64,000 nt of DNA from NCBI RefSeq assembly GCF_030817595.1, contig NZ_JAUSZN010000001.1, positions 1,248,001-1,312,000 of the forward strand, in the 5' to 3' direction. The notes under the pieces are model-generated. The model was not told the DNA's origin. It saw only the letters and a program-made list of their open reading frames with translations, and searched no databases. A program made the position numbers and the translations under genes. This DNA is from Neobacillus niacini (GTDB lineage Bacteria > Bacillota > Bacilli > Bacillales > Cytobacillaceae). Positions 41,921 to 50,558 of this stretch are shown one piece after another (the first letter of the stretch is position 1; every line of letters begins with the position of its first letter).

Positions 41921-42199
41921 ATCTGAAGACAAATATTTTTTTATCTAAATGCATATTTATTATGGGGTCTATTTTCTAAAATGATTATTTATTTTATATG
42001 TAATATAAATATTTTTAAAAAAAGGGAGCACTTGAAAACAAACGAGTTCGAGTGATTCTTTTTTTTATTCTAAAGTGCCTGTTAATTTATGTGCTAAAAA
42101 TATGAGAAATTAAACAGCTATTTATGTTTTCCTTCTCGAACAGAACGTGTTAAGAATACATCCGATCCTTTATTATTGAAGATATTTTAAAGTTTGCCC

Positions 42200-42378
42200 T
42201 TCCTTCTTCAACTATACTGCCACGTTAATTTAATTGTAATATTTCTCATAATTCTAGTCGTATTCTTCCTGGTCTACTTAATATCCTCTAAATCTGAAAA
42301 AAAGAGACACATTCCTTATTAGGAAATGCGCCTGATTGCTGAAGATTGTTAATAAGGAAAAGCACCCCGATAGTACAT
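42200..42378 (+). repeat. Two pieces of the dispersed repeat around a hairpin
   Basis: P1 at 42200-42252 (TTCCTTCTTCAACTATACTGC, ACGTTAATTTAATTG, TTTCTCATAATT). CATTCCT pairs with AGGAAATG at about 42311-42328. A degenerate P2 (AAGGAAAAGCACCCCGATAG) lies at 42357-42376. The gap 41921-42199 holds a further weak P2-like motif near 42067 only. Confidence 0.55.
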
Positions 42379-42404
42379 TATATAGTTAATAGTTAGTATT
42401 AAAG

Positions 42405-43736
42405 CTACTTTACTCTTCTAGCTGCTTGCTGAATAGGATCCCATACACCATTATATGGAGGTGCGTACGCAAGATCTAAATCAAGCAGCTCATCGGTTGT
42501 CATCGAATGGAATATTGCAGTTGCTAGAACATCGATTCGTTTGTCGATCCCATTTTCCCCAATAATTTGCCCACCAAGAACTTTATGTGTTTCTTTATGA
42601 TAGACAAGTTTCAATTTCATTTTTTTATTATTAGGATAATATCCAGCGATATCTGTCGATATAATTGTTACAGAACCACATGGGATGTTCAGCAGTTTTG
42701 CCTCTGTTTCTGTTATTCCTGTTCTACCTAAAGTTAAATCAAAAAATTTTATGATTGAAGTGCCTACAACACCTTTAAATGTTTTATGTATATTAACGAT
42801 GTTTAATCCGGCGATTTGACCTTGCTTATTGGCATGTGTTCCCAATGGGACATGATCATCCATTTCTTTTACTCGATGATATTGTGTTGCACAATCTCCT
42901 GCAGCATAGATATCTTTAATACTTGTTTGCATATACGCATTTACTTGAATAGAACCATTAACACTTGTTTTGATTCCAGTCCCTTCTAAAAATAATATAT
43001 TTGGCTTCACACCTATAGCGACTAATACTAAATCTGTTTCATACTTCCCTTTATCGGTTTTCACATATTCAACATGCTCACTACCACGGAATGCTTCAAC
43101 AGATTCACCCATTTTTAACACAATGTTTTGCTTCACTGCTTCTTCATGGATAAGTTCTGCCATTTCTTTATCAAAAATTTTTGCTAATTGCTCATTTCTT
43201 TCAATGATTGTTACCTTCTTGCCGAGCTCCGCAAAACTTTCAGCCATTTCGAGTCCAATGTATCCGCCACCAATAACTGTCACATTTTTTATATCTTTCT
43301 CAAGATAATCCATGATTGTCTTTGCATCAGGAATTGCCTTTAATGTGAAGACACCTGGAAGTTTAACACCCTCCCACTTTGGAATGACCGGGCCTACGCC
43401 GGTCGCAATAAGAAGGCGGTCATACGGAAGGCTAAACGTTTCACCATTACTATGGTTTATTCCACTTACCATTTTATTTTCCGTGTCTACCTTTTGGACT
43501 TCATGATATACTCGTGCATCAATGCCATATTTCTCTTTAAAAGTAGACTGTGTACGTGCTATTAACTTATCTGTTGACTCTATCTTCCCACTGATCACAT
43601 AAGGTAGGCCACATTGTCCGTACGAATACACTCCACCCTTTTCTAAAACAGTGATTTCATGTCCAGAACTGTTTCGTACAATTTGCATTGCAGCACTCAT
43701 CCCTGCTGCATCTCCACCAATAATAAGTACTTTCAT
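42405..43736 (-). CDS. cdr: CoA-disulfide reductase
   Basis: This FAD- and NAD(P)H-dependent enzyme reduces CoA disulfide to keep the CoA thiol pool reduced. The 443-residue protein has the FAD site [14 protein letters not shown] at its start, the single redox Cys42 in [14 protein letters not shown], the NAD site [15 protein letters not shown], the second FAD motif DIYAAGDCA, and the C-terminal [13 protein letters not shown]. The single Cys, with no CXXC pair, separates it from glutathione-type reductases. ATG 43736 is 6 bases after AAAGGAGGG. No rhodanese domain is fused. Confidence 0.9.
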   Translation of the reverse strand: MKVLIIGGDAAGMSAAMQIVRNSSGHEITVLEKGGVYSYGQCGLPYVISGKIESTDKLIARTQSTFKEKYGIDARVYHEVQKVDTENKMVSGINHSNGETFSLPYDRLLIATGVGPVIPKWEGVKLPGVFTLKAIPDAKTIMDYLEKDIKNVTVIGGGYIGLEMAESFAELGKKVTIIERNEQLAKIFDKEMAELIHEEAVKQNIVLKMGESVEAFRGSEHVEYVKTDKGKYETDLVLVAIGVKPNILFLEGTGIKTSVNGSIQVNAYMQTSIKDIYAAGDCATQYHRVKEMDDHVPLGTHANKQGQIAGLNIVNIHKTFKGVVGTSIIKFFDLTLGRTGITETEAKLLNIPCGSVTIISTDIAGYYPNNKKMKLKLVYHKETHKVLGGQIIGENGIDKRIDVLATAIFHSMTTDELLDLDLAYAPPYNGVWDPIQQAARRVK

Positions 43737-43902
43737 ACTCATCCCTCCTTTCTTTATTTTCCATTTATTACTGATTTTTAAACATGAAGAAAGATTTATC
43801 CCCATATAGGGGTAGCGTCAGGAAAATGCGGATTAACGCTTAGTAAATTCAATATATAAAAGTAGAATTCCTGTAAAGGAACCGACTTTTAGTATTTTCT
43901 TT

Positions 43903-43922
43903 GTTAAACTAAAGCACCAGTT
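43903..43922 (+). repeat. Left half of P2 at the IS110 junction (copy 1)
   Basis: TTAAACTAAAGCACCAGTT is the left part of P2. The palindrome stops here and IS110 sequence (CGTAATAT) starts at 43923. Confidence 0.7.
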
Positions 43923-44171
43923 CGTAATATAAGGTTAGCCAGATTTTCTGGTTGACCTTTTTGTTTATGGTTTTATTATTACGGTAGTCGGGGTAAAACG
44001 TCGCACCCGTGGGACTCGATTCCGTCAACTAAACTGTTCACCCCCCTACTTGTATAAACATGTTTCAGGCTGGTTGGGACCATGATCCCGTTTAACAAGC
44101 GAACCTATGACATTACAAGGATCTTTAGGGGTTACCGACTAATTTGTATTTCTATGAGGAGGAGAAAATTA
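43923..44171 (+). ncRNA. Leader of truncated IS110, relic bridge-RNA region
   Basis: This region is homologous to 47660-47905. The hairpin GGTTAGCCAGA/TCTGGTTGACC, the loop sequence CGTCGCACCCGTGGGACTCG and GTCAACTAAACTGTTC are all present. It may still be transcribed, but no intact recombinase is encoded here. Confidence 0.4.
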
Positions 44172-44340
44172 ATGAATCCATTGATTGGTCTGGATGTATC
44201 AAAAGGAGAAAGTCAGGTTCAAGCGTTTTTAGATAAAGTTAAACACATCGTAAGAGTTTTAGTATTACACACGATCTTCAAGGTTTAGGAAATTTATTAG
44301 AGTTCCTTCAAGATGTGGAGAAGGCTGCTGGTGGTCATCA
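44172..44340 (+). pseudogene. IS110 transposase fragment (copy 1)
   Basis: ATG 44172 opens MNPLIGLDVSKGESQVQAFL, the first catalytic segment of the DEDD domain. A small deletion after VKHIV throws the frame to a stop at 44288. The DNA then continues to match copy 2 until 44340. It is non-functional. Confidence 0.85.
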
Positions 44341-44617
44341 AAATTAATTCCTTTTTTCCATCTTTGTTAATGTCTTCGTAAAATAGTTCTGGGGGCATAG
44401 GAGGATTTGTAACACTCATCCAAAAAGGTCTGAAGTAAGTATCTCCTTTAAAATCAATATTGAAGTCTTGATATAACCCGTTCATTTTCTTAGCGTACTA
44501 GACTATTTCTTCTTTAGTTAGCTTCGATACCACTTCAAATCCTTCGTTTGTAGCACTTACACTTTTTGGCACAACAAAGAGAATAAATACAGACACTAAG
44601 ATAACGTATGTTTTCAT
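44341..44617 (-). pseudogene. Broken secreted-protein gene cut by the IS110 remnant
   Basis: Behind GAGGTGG, ATG 44617 opens a signal peptide (MKTYVILVSVFILFVVPKSV, SAT), then EGFEVVSKLTKEEIV, an in-frame TAG, and MNGLYQDFNIDFKGDTYF up to FYEDINKDGKKELIL. It then runs into IS110 DNA. The EDINKDGKKELIL motif resembles calcium-binding FG-GAP/dockerin-like repeats. Both a nonsense codon and a 3' truncation disable it. Confidence 0.65.
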
Positions 44618-44651
44618 AGTATCCACCTCATTTTATTGTTCCCTGAGATGA

Positions 44652-44700
44652 TTTCTTATTCAACTATCCTGCTCCGTTAATACAATAAGAGCTTCTAAAT
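44652..44700 (+). repeat. P1 of the dispersed repeat
   Basis: TTTCTTATTCAACTATCCTGC and TCCGTTAATACAATAAGAG; nearly the same variant as at 18526. Confidence 0.7.
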
Positions 44701-44810
44701 GGTTTTGTATAGTTATAAGCAAATATACAGTATCCCTCACTTTGAGAATGACTAATGATGTTTAATAGTCATACTGGTAAAACATACATCATTGATTTGC
44801 CAGTAAAAAA

Positions 44811-44840
44811 TGAGCTTGGAGCAAATTCCAAGCTCATTTA
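44811..44840 (-). terminator. Terminator of the endonuclease gene
   Basis: TGAGCTTGGA pairs perfectly with TCCAAGCTCA around GCAAAT; T-rich sequence follows on the minus strand. Confidence 0.8.
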
Positions 44841-44845
44841 GGCGT

Positions 44846-46138
44846 TTAAAGATCCCATGCAAGTTGCTCAATTGTTTGTTTCTTCGTTTGGGCAATAAGA
44901 TCTTTGCCCCGTTTTCCTTTATTATATCGCTGTAATAGTGTAGTGAGTCGTATGCCAGTTTCTTTTGACCAGTCAGATAAGGACTTGGTAACCCCATCGA
45001 TTTCAACTAGAATGATTTTTCGATTATACGCAAAAAGGTCCTCTCCCCTAATACCAGATTTGTAGCGTTTGCTAATCACTGTATCTGATATACCCTTTTC
45101 TCTAGACCACTCTTTAATGGTCTTGGTTTCATTACCTACTGTAATATACACTTTATGAACACCAACAGGTAATAATAGGTCTTTTTCATCCCAACCCGAC
45201 TCTATTCTATACCTTAAGGCTTTGGGACCTATCCCTGTGATCTGTGACCATTCTGCAATTGTATTGGTTTCTCCGTTAATGGTGATATAACGGTTGTACC
45301 TTGTGTTGTTACCCTGTTCCTTAGTGGTTGCCCAACGGCAATTTGTAGGTTCATAGTTGCCGTTTACATCTTTCCTATCCAGTGTTAAATACTCTTCGTA
45401 CCCATTGTCTATTGCCCACTGATAAAAGTTTTCAAACTTATTTCTCCATTCCTCACAAACAGTTATACCTCTGGCTCCGTAATTTTTGTAGTCCTTGCTG
45501 TTCTGACGATGACAACGGGCTTTCATGGTATCCCATATATTATGTAAGCGAGTATTAGTCATATGATGTGTACCTGATGCTTTATTTCGTTCCTTCAACA
45601 AATCAATTGCAAAGCAGCCACAACTCTTTGTGGTTCCTCTTAATAAACTTGTATAATGTACTGTTGATGTGGTACCACAATCACAAACGCACTTCCAATA
45701 ACCATCTTCTTTAGCATTTTCCAACACAAGCAATCTTTCGAAACGTCTTCCTGTTAGATTTTGGCTTTTCATACATTTTCCACATGAGTGGGAACCTCTT
45801 TTTTGTAGTATAGTTCCCCTTACTAATCGAATGTTGCCACATTCACATCTACATTCCCACATGGTTCTGTAACTATTTTTCTCGTGTATTTTAACTGACT
45901 TTATAACTGTTAACTTACCAAATTGTTGTCCAATGGATATGTCTACTTGTAAACACCCGTTACAGGTTTTAGTTTTTCCAGATGTCAAAGAAGAACCATC
46001 GACTACTTTTTGTTTACCACAATCACACATACAATTCCACTTCGTACGAAACTTCCCATCACCTATGGGAACTCTTACAGCATTTAGTACAGTTAATTTA
46101 CCGAACCGTTCCCCTGTAATATCACGTAATTTTCTCAT
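44846..46138 (-). CDS. Phage-type HNH/AP2-like endonuclease with zinc ribbons
   Basis: The 430-residue protein looks like a free-standing homing-type endonuclease. The N-terminal half has three repeats of about 60 residues, each starting G(E/Q/R)xFGKL-like (GERFGKLTVL, GQQFGKLTVI, GRRFERLLVL) and carrying CxC(D/E)CG plus a CxxC or CGC pair that should hold zinc. The centre (about 200-290) has the phage HNH-like core LTLDRKDVNGNYEPTNCRWA. The C-terminus has three helix-turn-helix modules (TIAEWSQITG, TIKEWSREKG, SLSDWSKETG) like NUMOD DNA-recognition repeats. No phage genes surround it, so it is probably a mobile endonuclease gene. Confidence 0.75.
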   Translation of the reverse strand: MRKLRDITGERFGKLTVLNAVRVPIGDGKFRTKWNCMCDCGKQKVVDGSSLTSGKTKTCNGCLQVDISIGQQFGKLTVIKSVKIHEKNSYRTMWECRCECGNIRLVRGTILQKRGSHSCGKCMKSQNLTGRRFERLLVLENAKEDGYWKCVCDCGTTSTVHYTSLLRGTTKSCGCFAIDLLKERNKASGTHHMTNTRLHNIWDTMKARCHRQNSKDYKNYGARGITVCEEWRNKFENFYQWAIDNGYEEYLTLDRKDVNGNYEPTNCRWATTKEQGNNTRYNRYITINGETNTIAEWSQITGIGPKALRYRIESGWDEKDLLLPVGVHKVYITVGNETKTIKEWSREKGISDTVISKRYKSGIRGEDLFAYNRKIILVEIDGVTKSLSDWSKETGIRLTTLLQRYNKGKRGKDLIAQTKKQTIEQLAWDL

Positions 46139-46304
46139 TTCCGTTTATTCTCCATCACGATTTCACCTAGAAATATATTAAGTTGCCTACTATTCTACTA
46201 TATCAAATAGAGGGAATTTGTAAATCATGGTAAAATCAAAAGATAAAAAATTCGATCATTTTTGTATCATTACATACGTTGAATACTGTAGATATTCATA
46301 CTAC

Positions 46305-46417
46305 ATATAACTGCCACGTTAGTCGAATAAGGAATTCCTGGACTTAATCTTAGTCAATTAATTCAACAAAAAAGGGGGTCAATCCTTCTGGATCAACGCA
46401 CCCGTAAGATCAATAAG
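46305..46417 (+). repeat. Degenerate P1-hairpin-P2 dispersed repeat
   Basis: P1 is ATAACTGCCACGTTAGTCGAATAAG. A second P1-like half ATTCAACAAAAAAGGGGG is followed by a TCAATCC...GGATCAA hairpin and P2 GCACCCGTAAGATCAATAAG. Confidence 0.55.
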
Positions 46418-46444
46418 ATTATAGTTATGACCCCTCAAACCCTC

Positions 46445-46741
46445 TTAGCCAATACAGCCTCCAATAATAGCTCCTCCGATTACTCCTAAGAGAATGATTG
46501 GTAAATAGGCTTTTGTAATAAGTGCGTCTGGGAGGCTAATTAACAATCCTATCAATACTCCTTTTGTCCAACCATCCATAGGAAGAACAGTTACTGATAT
46601 CAAGAAACCAATCGTAAAACGATTTATAAAAGAACCAATAATAGCAGTACGTTTATCTTCGAATTTCATCGGAAGCATTATTATTACAGATATTAAACCA
46701 AATATTAGACCAGATATAATTCCTAAGAAAATACTGCCCAT
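46445..46741 (-). CDS. Small Gly-rich membrane protein
   Basis: The 98-residue protein has three or four hydrophobic segments (GIISGLIFGLISVIIMLP, FTIGFLISVTVLP, GVLIGLLISLPDALI) and a Gly-rich C-terminal segment (LLGVIGGAIIGGCIG). It is an integral membrane protein of unknown role. AAAGGAAA precedes the ATG. It lies 23 bases after the DUF5655 gene on the same strand, so they are probably one transcript. Confidence 0.65.
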   Translation of the reverse strand: MGSIFLGIISGLIFGLISVIIMLPMKFEDKRTAIIGSFINRFTIGFLISVTVLPMDGWTKGVLIGLLISLPDALITKAYLPIILLGVIGGAIIGGCIG

Positions 46742-46764
46742 GGTATTAAATTTCCTTTCTGTAA

Positions 46765-47103
46765 CTAACTCATCAATTGATAGGATTCTTTTAAAAGAAT
46801 TAAAAACTCTTTAGTTAGTTCGTCTACACTATGAAATCTAAAGTTATTGTGAAATCTGTTTTTGGAAACTTGTTCAATCTTCGTTATCTTCTGGTGTTCA
46901 ATTTGATGGTTTGTTACTAAATTAAATTCTAACCATTTCTTTTTTGGATGAACTCCTCCAAAGGAAGATTTATTTAAAAGATGTATAGAAGTCTTTTTAA
47001 ACTCAATTTCAAACGGTCCTATTTCTTTCAATGAATCGAGTATTTTTGAATATATTTCATAAACATTAGATGCCTTATTTGAGAATAATTCATCTTCTGA
47101 CAT
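46765..47103 (-). CDS. DUF5655-domain protein
   Basis: The 112-residue protein shows the DUF5655 pattern: a helix (YEIYSKILDSLKEIG), then FEIEFKKTSIHLLNKSSFGG, VHPKKKWLEFNLVTNHQI, and KIEQVSKNRFHNNFRF before a final helix (ELTKEFLILLKESYQLM). The fold is thought to bind nucleic acid or nucleotides; no activity is established. GGTGAGGG precedes the ATG. It is likely cotranscribed with the membrane protein downstream. Confidence 0.8.
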   Translation of the reverse strand: MSEDELFSNKASNVYEIYSKILDSLKEIGPFEIEFKKTSIHLLNKSSFGGVHPKKKWLEFNLVTNHQIEHQKITKIEQVSKNRFHNNFRFHSVDELTKEFLILLKESYQLMS

Positions 47104-47190
47104 TTGGCCCTCACCTACACTTTCACCTTAACATATTAAATTATATTACCTTTATTTTGCTTCTTTTTACTTCATTTTACCATCAACATT

Positions 47191-47232
47191 ATTCCACTAA
47201 CCTGCACCTTTAGTTCAACAAGATTAAAGCTG
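47191..47232 (+). repeat. P1 of the dispersed repeat
   Basis: ATTCCACTAACCTGCACC, TTTAGTTCAACAAGATTAAAG. Its right edge is 35 bases from the next gene. Confidence 0.75.
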
Positions 47233-47269
47233 TATTGTCAAATCCTGTCTGTAATTAAATGGAAAATTT

Positions 47270-47572
47270 GTGAATCTGGAGAAAAAACTCTTTTCAACTT
47301 CGGTTTTAATCGATACAATTCCTATTAATGAGGTAGGGATAGTAGATGTTTCAGGAATGTCTTTGTATGAAAAATTACCAAGTGATTTTTTGATTCAATT
47401 TTATTATGAAGTGCAAAAAATGATTTCAAAAGGTTTAGTTTCTAAAAATATGTATTATGAATTAGGACTTATAATTGCAGCTGCGTCAAGAAGAGGGATA
47501 CTATTGGATAAGCCAAAAGATTTTAAACAGCACATTGTCCACGAACTATTAATGGAATTCCACCGTGATTGA
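47270..47572 (+). CDS. Hypothetical protein, possibly 5'-truncated
   Basis: A GTG at 47270 opens 100 residues: NLEKKLFSTSVLIDTIPINE, VGIVDVSGMSLYEKLPSDF, then a helical part (LIQFYYEVQKMISKGLVSKN, MYYELGLIIAAASRRG) and HIVHELLMEFHRD. No good ribosome site is present, and the dispersed repeat lies close upstream, so the original start may have been lost. No family recognised. A terminator follows. Confidence 0.5.
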   Translation: MNLEKKLFSTSVLIDTIPINEVGIVDVSGMSLYEKLPSDFLIQFYYEVQKMISKGLVSKNMYYELGLIIAAASRRGILLDKPKDFKQHIVHELLMEFHRD

Positions 47573-47610
47573 TAAATAGTTATCGTAAGAGGTCTTCCAT
47601 CTAACAAACA

Positions 47611-47640
47611 AAAAAGCCACTGATAAAAGTCAGTGGTTTC
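47611..47640 (+). terminator. Terminator, adjoining the IS110 target P2
   Basis: CCACTGA (47617-47623) pairs with TCAGTGG (47630-47636), followed by TTTCTT. P2 begins directly after it. Confidence 0.75.
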
Positions 47641-47659
47641 TTAAACTAAAGCACCCGTT
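47641..47659 (+). repeat. Left half of P2 at the IS110 junction (copy 2)
   Basis: TTAAACTAAAGCACCCGTT is an exact P2 left half. IS110 sequence begins at 47660. The matching right half appears to be TTTAGTTGATAA at 49283-49294. Confidence 0.7.
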
Positions 47660-47908
47660 CGTAATATGAGGTTAGCCAGATTTTTCTGGTTGACCTTTTT
47701 GTTTATGGTCTTATTATTACGGTAGTCGGGGTAGAACGTCGCACCCGTGGAACTCGATTCCGTCAGCTAAACTGTTCACCCCCTACTTGTATAAACATGT
47801 TTCAGGCTGGTTGGGACCATGATCCCGTTTAACAAGCGAACCTATGACATTACAAGGAGCATTAGGGGTTACCGACTAATTTGAATTTCTAGGAGGAGGA
47901 GAAAATTA
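47660..47908 (+). ncRNA. Putative IS110 bridge RNA
   Basis: IS110 elements carry a guide RNA between the left end and the recombinase gene. This leader folds well: GGTTAGCCAGA pairs with TCTGGTTGACC (about 47670-47696), and GGGGT pairs with ACCCC to close a large loop at about 47726-47786. That loop holds CGCACCCGT, identical to the left part of the P2 target, and TAAACT, the complement of AGTTTA in its right part. A second structured part (GGGACCATGATCCC at about 47813) would be the donor loop. The guide match was found by eye. Confidence 0.6.
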
Positions 47909-49147
47909 ATGAATCCAGTGATTGGTCTGGATGTATCAAAAGGAGAAAGTCAGGTTCAAGCGTTTTTAAATAAAGGTAAACCATATCGTAAGAGTTTTGG
48001 TATTACTCACGATCTTAAAGGATTAGGAAGTCTATTAGAGTTCCTTCAAGATGTTGAAAAGGCTGCTGGTGGTCATCAACCTTCGGTTGTTTTAGAATCA
48101 ACTGGTTATTATCTTATTCCCGTTATTCAGTTTCTAGAGGAACAAAATTATGTTTATATTATCGTCAATCCTCTTATCTCTCATAGAGCCAAAAGCTCAA
48201 GCCTTCGAAAAGTAAAAACCGATGCAATTGATGCTTATCACCTTTGTGAACTGTTTTATAAAGAGGAATTAGAGCCTTACAAGAAGCGTGGTGTCCAACT
48301 ATTAAACCTTCGTAATCTGACAAGACAACAAGAGAGTATTGCGGAAATATCAGCTAAAACAAAGATACAGCTGCATTCTTTAATTGATCAGGTTTTTCCT
48401 TAGTATCGAGGGGTGTTTGGAAGCCTATATTCGAAAGTATCTTTGCTTACTTTACTAGAATTCCCTACTTCTAAAGCTGTATTAAGTGTGAGTGAAAAAA
48501 AGTTAACGGATAAAATAGCTTCATTATGTATGAGTCGTTCGGAGTCATGGGCAAAGGAAAAGGCACAGAAGTTAAGAGAAGCAGCCCTTCGTGATCCTTT
48601 TCAAAACAATCTCTACGATAGTCATATTTTTAACCTTGAAATCTTGGTTAAGATTGTTCTTCAATACCAAGAGCATTTATCCAATATTGCCGATGAAACA
48701 GATGCCCTCGCTAGTGAAATTGAAGAATATGAGATCCTTCAATCTATCCCTGGAGTTGGAGAAAAAATCGCTGCCACGATTATTTCTGAAATCGGAGAGA
48801 TAGATCGGTTTAATGATGCCAAGAAGTTAGTTGCATTCGCTGGAATAGATCCTAGTGTGTACTCTTCTGGAAAGTTTACTGCATCGGTAAACCGAATAAC
48901 CAAACGTGGTTCGTGTAGGCTTCGCCACGCCTTGTATATGGCTGTTCAAAGTGGAATTCGGGATTCTCGTAAAAAGAAAACAACTGATGAGATCATTCCA
49001 CGCAATAGAAGACTACGAGAGTTTTACGATAAGAAACGAGAAGAAGGAAAACCATTTAGAGTAGCCATCATTGCTTGTGTAAATAAACTCATACATTGGA
49101 TATATGCCTTACTAAAAAGCAGAACAACTTTCCAAGATATAGCTTAA
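47909..49147 (+). CDS. IS110-family transposase with an in-frame amber codon
   Basis: The 412-codon frame begins behind AGGAGGAGG. The DEDD catalytic domain shows GLDVSKGESQVQAFL, VLESTGYYLIPVIQFL and KVKTDAIDAYHL. The C-terminal transposase_20 domain shows LQSIPGVGEKIAATIISEIG and GSCRLRHALYMAVQSG with its conserved Ser. A TAG at 48401-48403 replaces one codon between the two domains (QVFP-stop-YRGVFG), probably from GAG. Everything else is open. As written it should be inactive unless the stop is suppressed. Confidence 0.88.
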
Positions 49148-49286
49148 AACCTATATCTAACTAAATACAACAAAACCTTCCAATTAGATTAGAGTAGATC
49201 GGAAGGTTATTTGGCATGGACTTTTTTAGTATATCATGAGTCTAATAAACTTTTTATTGAAAAGTATTGACAAACTATTAGCTGGT

Positions 49287-50285
49287 TTAGTTGATAAACC
49301 ATTTTTCCCGCGGTATAGGGAAGTATTCACCAGCCACAAGTTCTGGAGGTACGGCTTCTTCGATTCGTAAAAGGTCGTCTGAACTTAAATTCAGTTCAAG
49401 TGCACCGAAGGAATCCTGAAGTTGTGATCTCTTTCTTGCTCCAACCAATGGGATAACATCTTCACCCCGAGATAGAACCCATGCGATAGCAAGCTGCGCA
49501 ACAGTTACTTGCCTTTCTTTAGCAATTGTACGCAATGCCTCAACAAGGGCTAAATTCTTTTGGAGATTTTCGCTAGTAAACCGTGGAGCCTTCCGACGCT
49601 TATCATCCGTACCTAACTCTCGATCTTTTGACCATGTACCGCTCAACAACCCTCTAGAGAGAACACCGTAAGCTGAAAGCGAAATGCCTAATCCCCGTAA
49701 AGTGGGCAAAATATTTGATTCGATGCTCCGATTAAATAGTGAGTATTCCATTTGTAGCCAACTAATAGAATGTACAGCGTGTGCACGCCGAATTGTATCC
49801 ACTCCTACTTCAGAAAGACCAATGTAACGTACATATCCCTTCTTTACCAAATCGGCAATTGCACCAACCGTTTCTTCAATTGGTATGTTTGGATCGATGC
49901 AGGCTGTGCCTGGTTGATAAAGATCGATGTATTCAACACCTAGTCGAAGTAGTGTATCCTCAAGGAAATTCTTTACTGTATGAGGGTGGTTATTACTCTT
50001 TCGATGACTCTTGCCCTGAGAATGTAGCTTGCCATCGAATTTTACTGAAATGAATGCATTTTCCCGTTGGACTCCTTGAAATGCTTCACGTAGAAGTAAT
50101 TCATTGTGTCCATCGCCATAGAAATCCCCTGTATCGAAGAGTGTAATGCCTTCCTCCATTGCCGCGTGGATTGTTGCAATGCTTTCCCTTCGGTCAGCAT
50201 TACCATATAGCCATGACATCCCCATACAACCGAGACCAATCTCTGAAACTAGTGGACCGTTATGACCAATTCCACGCTTTTTCAT
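49287..50285 (-). CDS. Aldo/keto reductase
   Basis: This 332-residue NADPH-dependent carbonyl reductase is of the type with VSEIGLGCMGMSWLYG at its start. Catalytic Asp and Tyr are in LFDTGDFYGDGHNE, catalytic Lys in ISVKFDG. The family blocks IDLYQP, VRYIGLSEVGVDTIRRA, LQMEYSLFNRSIE and IPLVGARKRSQL are present. The insert GTAC in the QPGTACIDP loop differs from the common QPARLDP. AGGGGGA precedes ATG 50285. The stop codon lies within the right half of a P2 palindrome next to IS110. Confidence 0.9.
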   Translation of the reverse strand: MKKRGIGHNGPLVSEIGLGCMGMSWLYGNADRRESIATIHAAMEEGITLFDTGDFYGDGHNELLLREAFQGVQRENAFISVKFDGKLHSQGKSHRKSNNHPHTVKNFLEDTLLRLGVEYIDLYQPGTACIDPNIPIEETVGAIADLVKKGYVRYIGLSEVGVDTIRRAHAVHSISWLQMEYSLFNRSIESNILPTLRGLGISLSAYGVLSRGLLSGTWSKDRELGTDDKRRKAPRFTSENLQKNLALVEALRTIAKERQVTVAQLAIAWVLSRGEDVIPLVGARKRSQLQDSFGALELNLSSDDLLRIEEAVPPELVAGEYFPIPREKWFIN

Positions 50286-50454
50286 TGGTATATTCCCCCT
50301 ATCATCTTCAATTAAAAATATATGTGAATTTCCCCCACCGTATTCTAAGTAAACCAATCTGTAACCAGTTTCGTTCCGAAACCCTATTCCACCCTTGCAT
50401 TTTTCTTAATAATTCTTTCTTTACTAAAATCAAAATTCCTTTATTTTATGATAC

Positions 50455-50550
50455 TTATTGTTAGCTAAACTGCACCTTTAGCACAACAAAAAAAGAGACC
50501 GCGGCAGCGATCCCACCTTAAACTCTTGCACCCGTTAGTTCAATAATTAT
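50455..50550 (+). repeat. P1-hairpin-P2 dispersed repeat, well conserved
   Basis: P1 is TTATTGTTAGCTAAACTGC, ACCTTTAGCACAACAAAAAAAG. The core is GACCGCGGCAGCGATCCC. P2 is TTAAACTCTTGCACCCGTTAG and TTCAATAATTATAAT. Confidence 0.85.
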
Positions 50551-50558
50551 AATATATC

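Larger units (their letters stand above)
43923..44340 (+). mobile_element. Truncated IS110-family element (copy 1)
   Basis: From 43923 to 44340 the sequence follows the start of the IS110 copy at 47660 with a few changes. It contains the whole leader and the first ~55 codons of the transposase, then stops at GGTCATCAA. To its right lies the cut end of an unrelated secreted-protein gene. The right part of the element has been lost. Confidence 0.85.
47660..49282 (+). mobile_element. IS110-family element (copy 2), full length
   Basis: The element consists of a 249-base structured leader, the transposase and about 135 bases of 3' sequence. The left end, CGTAATATGAGG, is fixed by comparison with the truncated copy at 43923. 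The right end was placed before TTTAGTTGA because this would restore a P2 palindrome, as IS110 elements leave no target duplication and no inverted ends. The exact right end is an inference. Confidence 0.75.

Noticed and set aside
44752..45006. Minus-strand ORF overlapping the endonuclease C-terminus
   Set aside because: It is an out-of-frame shadow of the endonuclease gene and its terminator.
50159..50464. Plus-strand ORF opposite the aldo/keto reductase start
   Set aside because: It is antisense to a confidently assigned gene and lacks translation signals.
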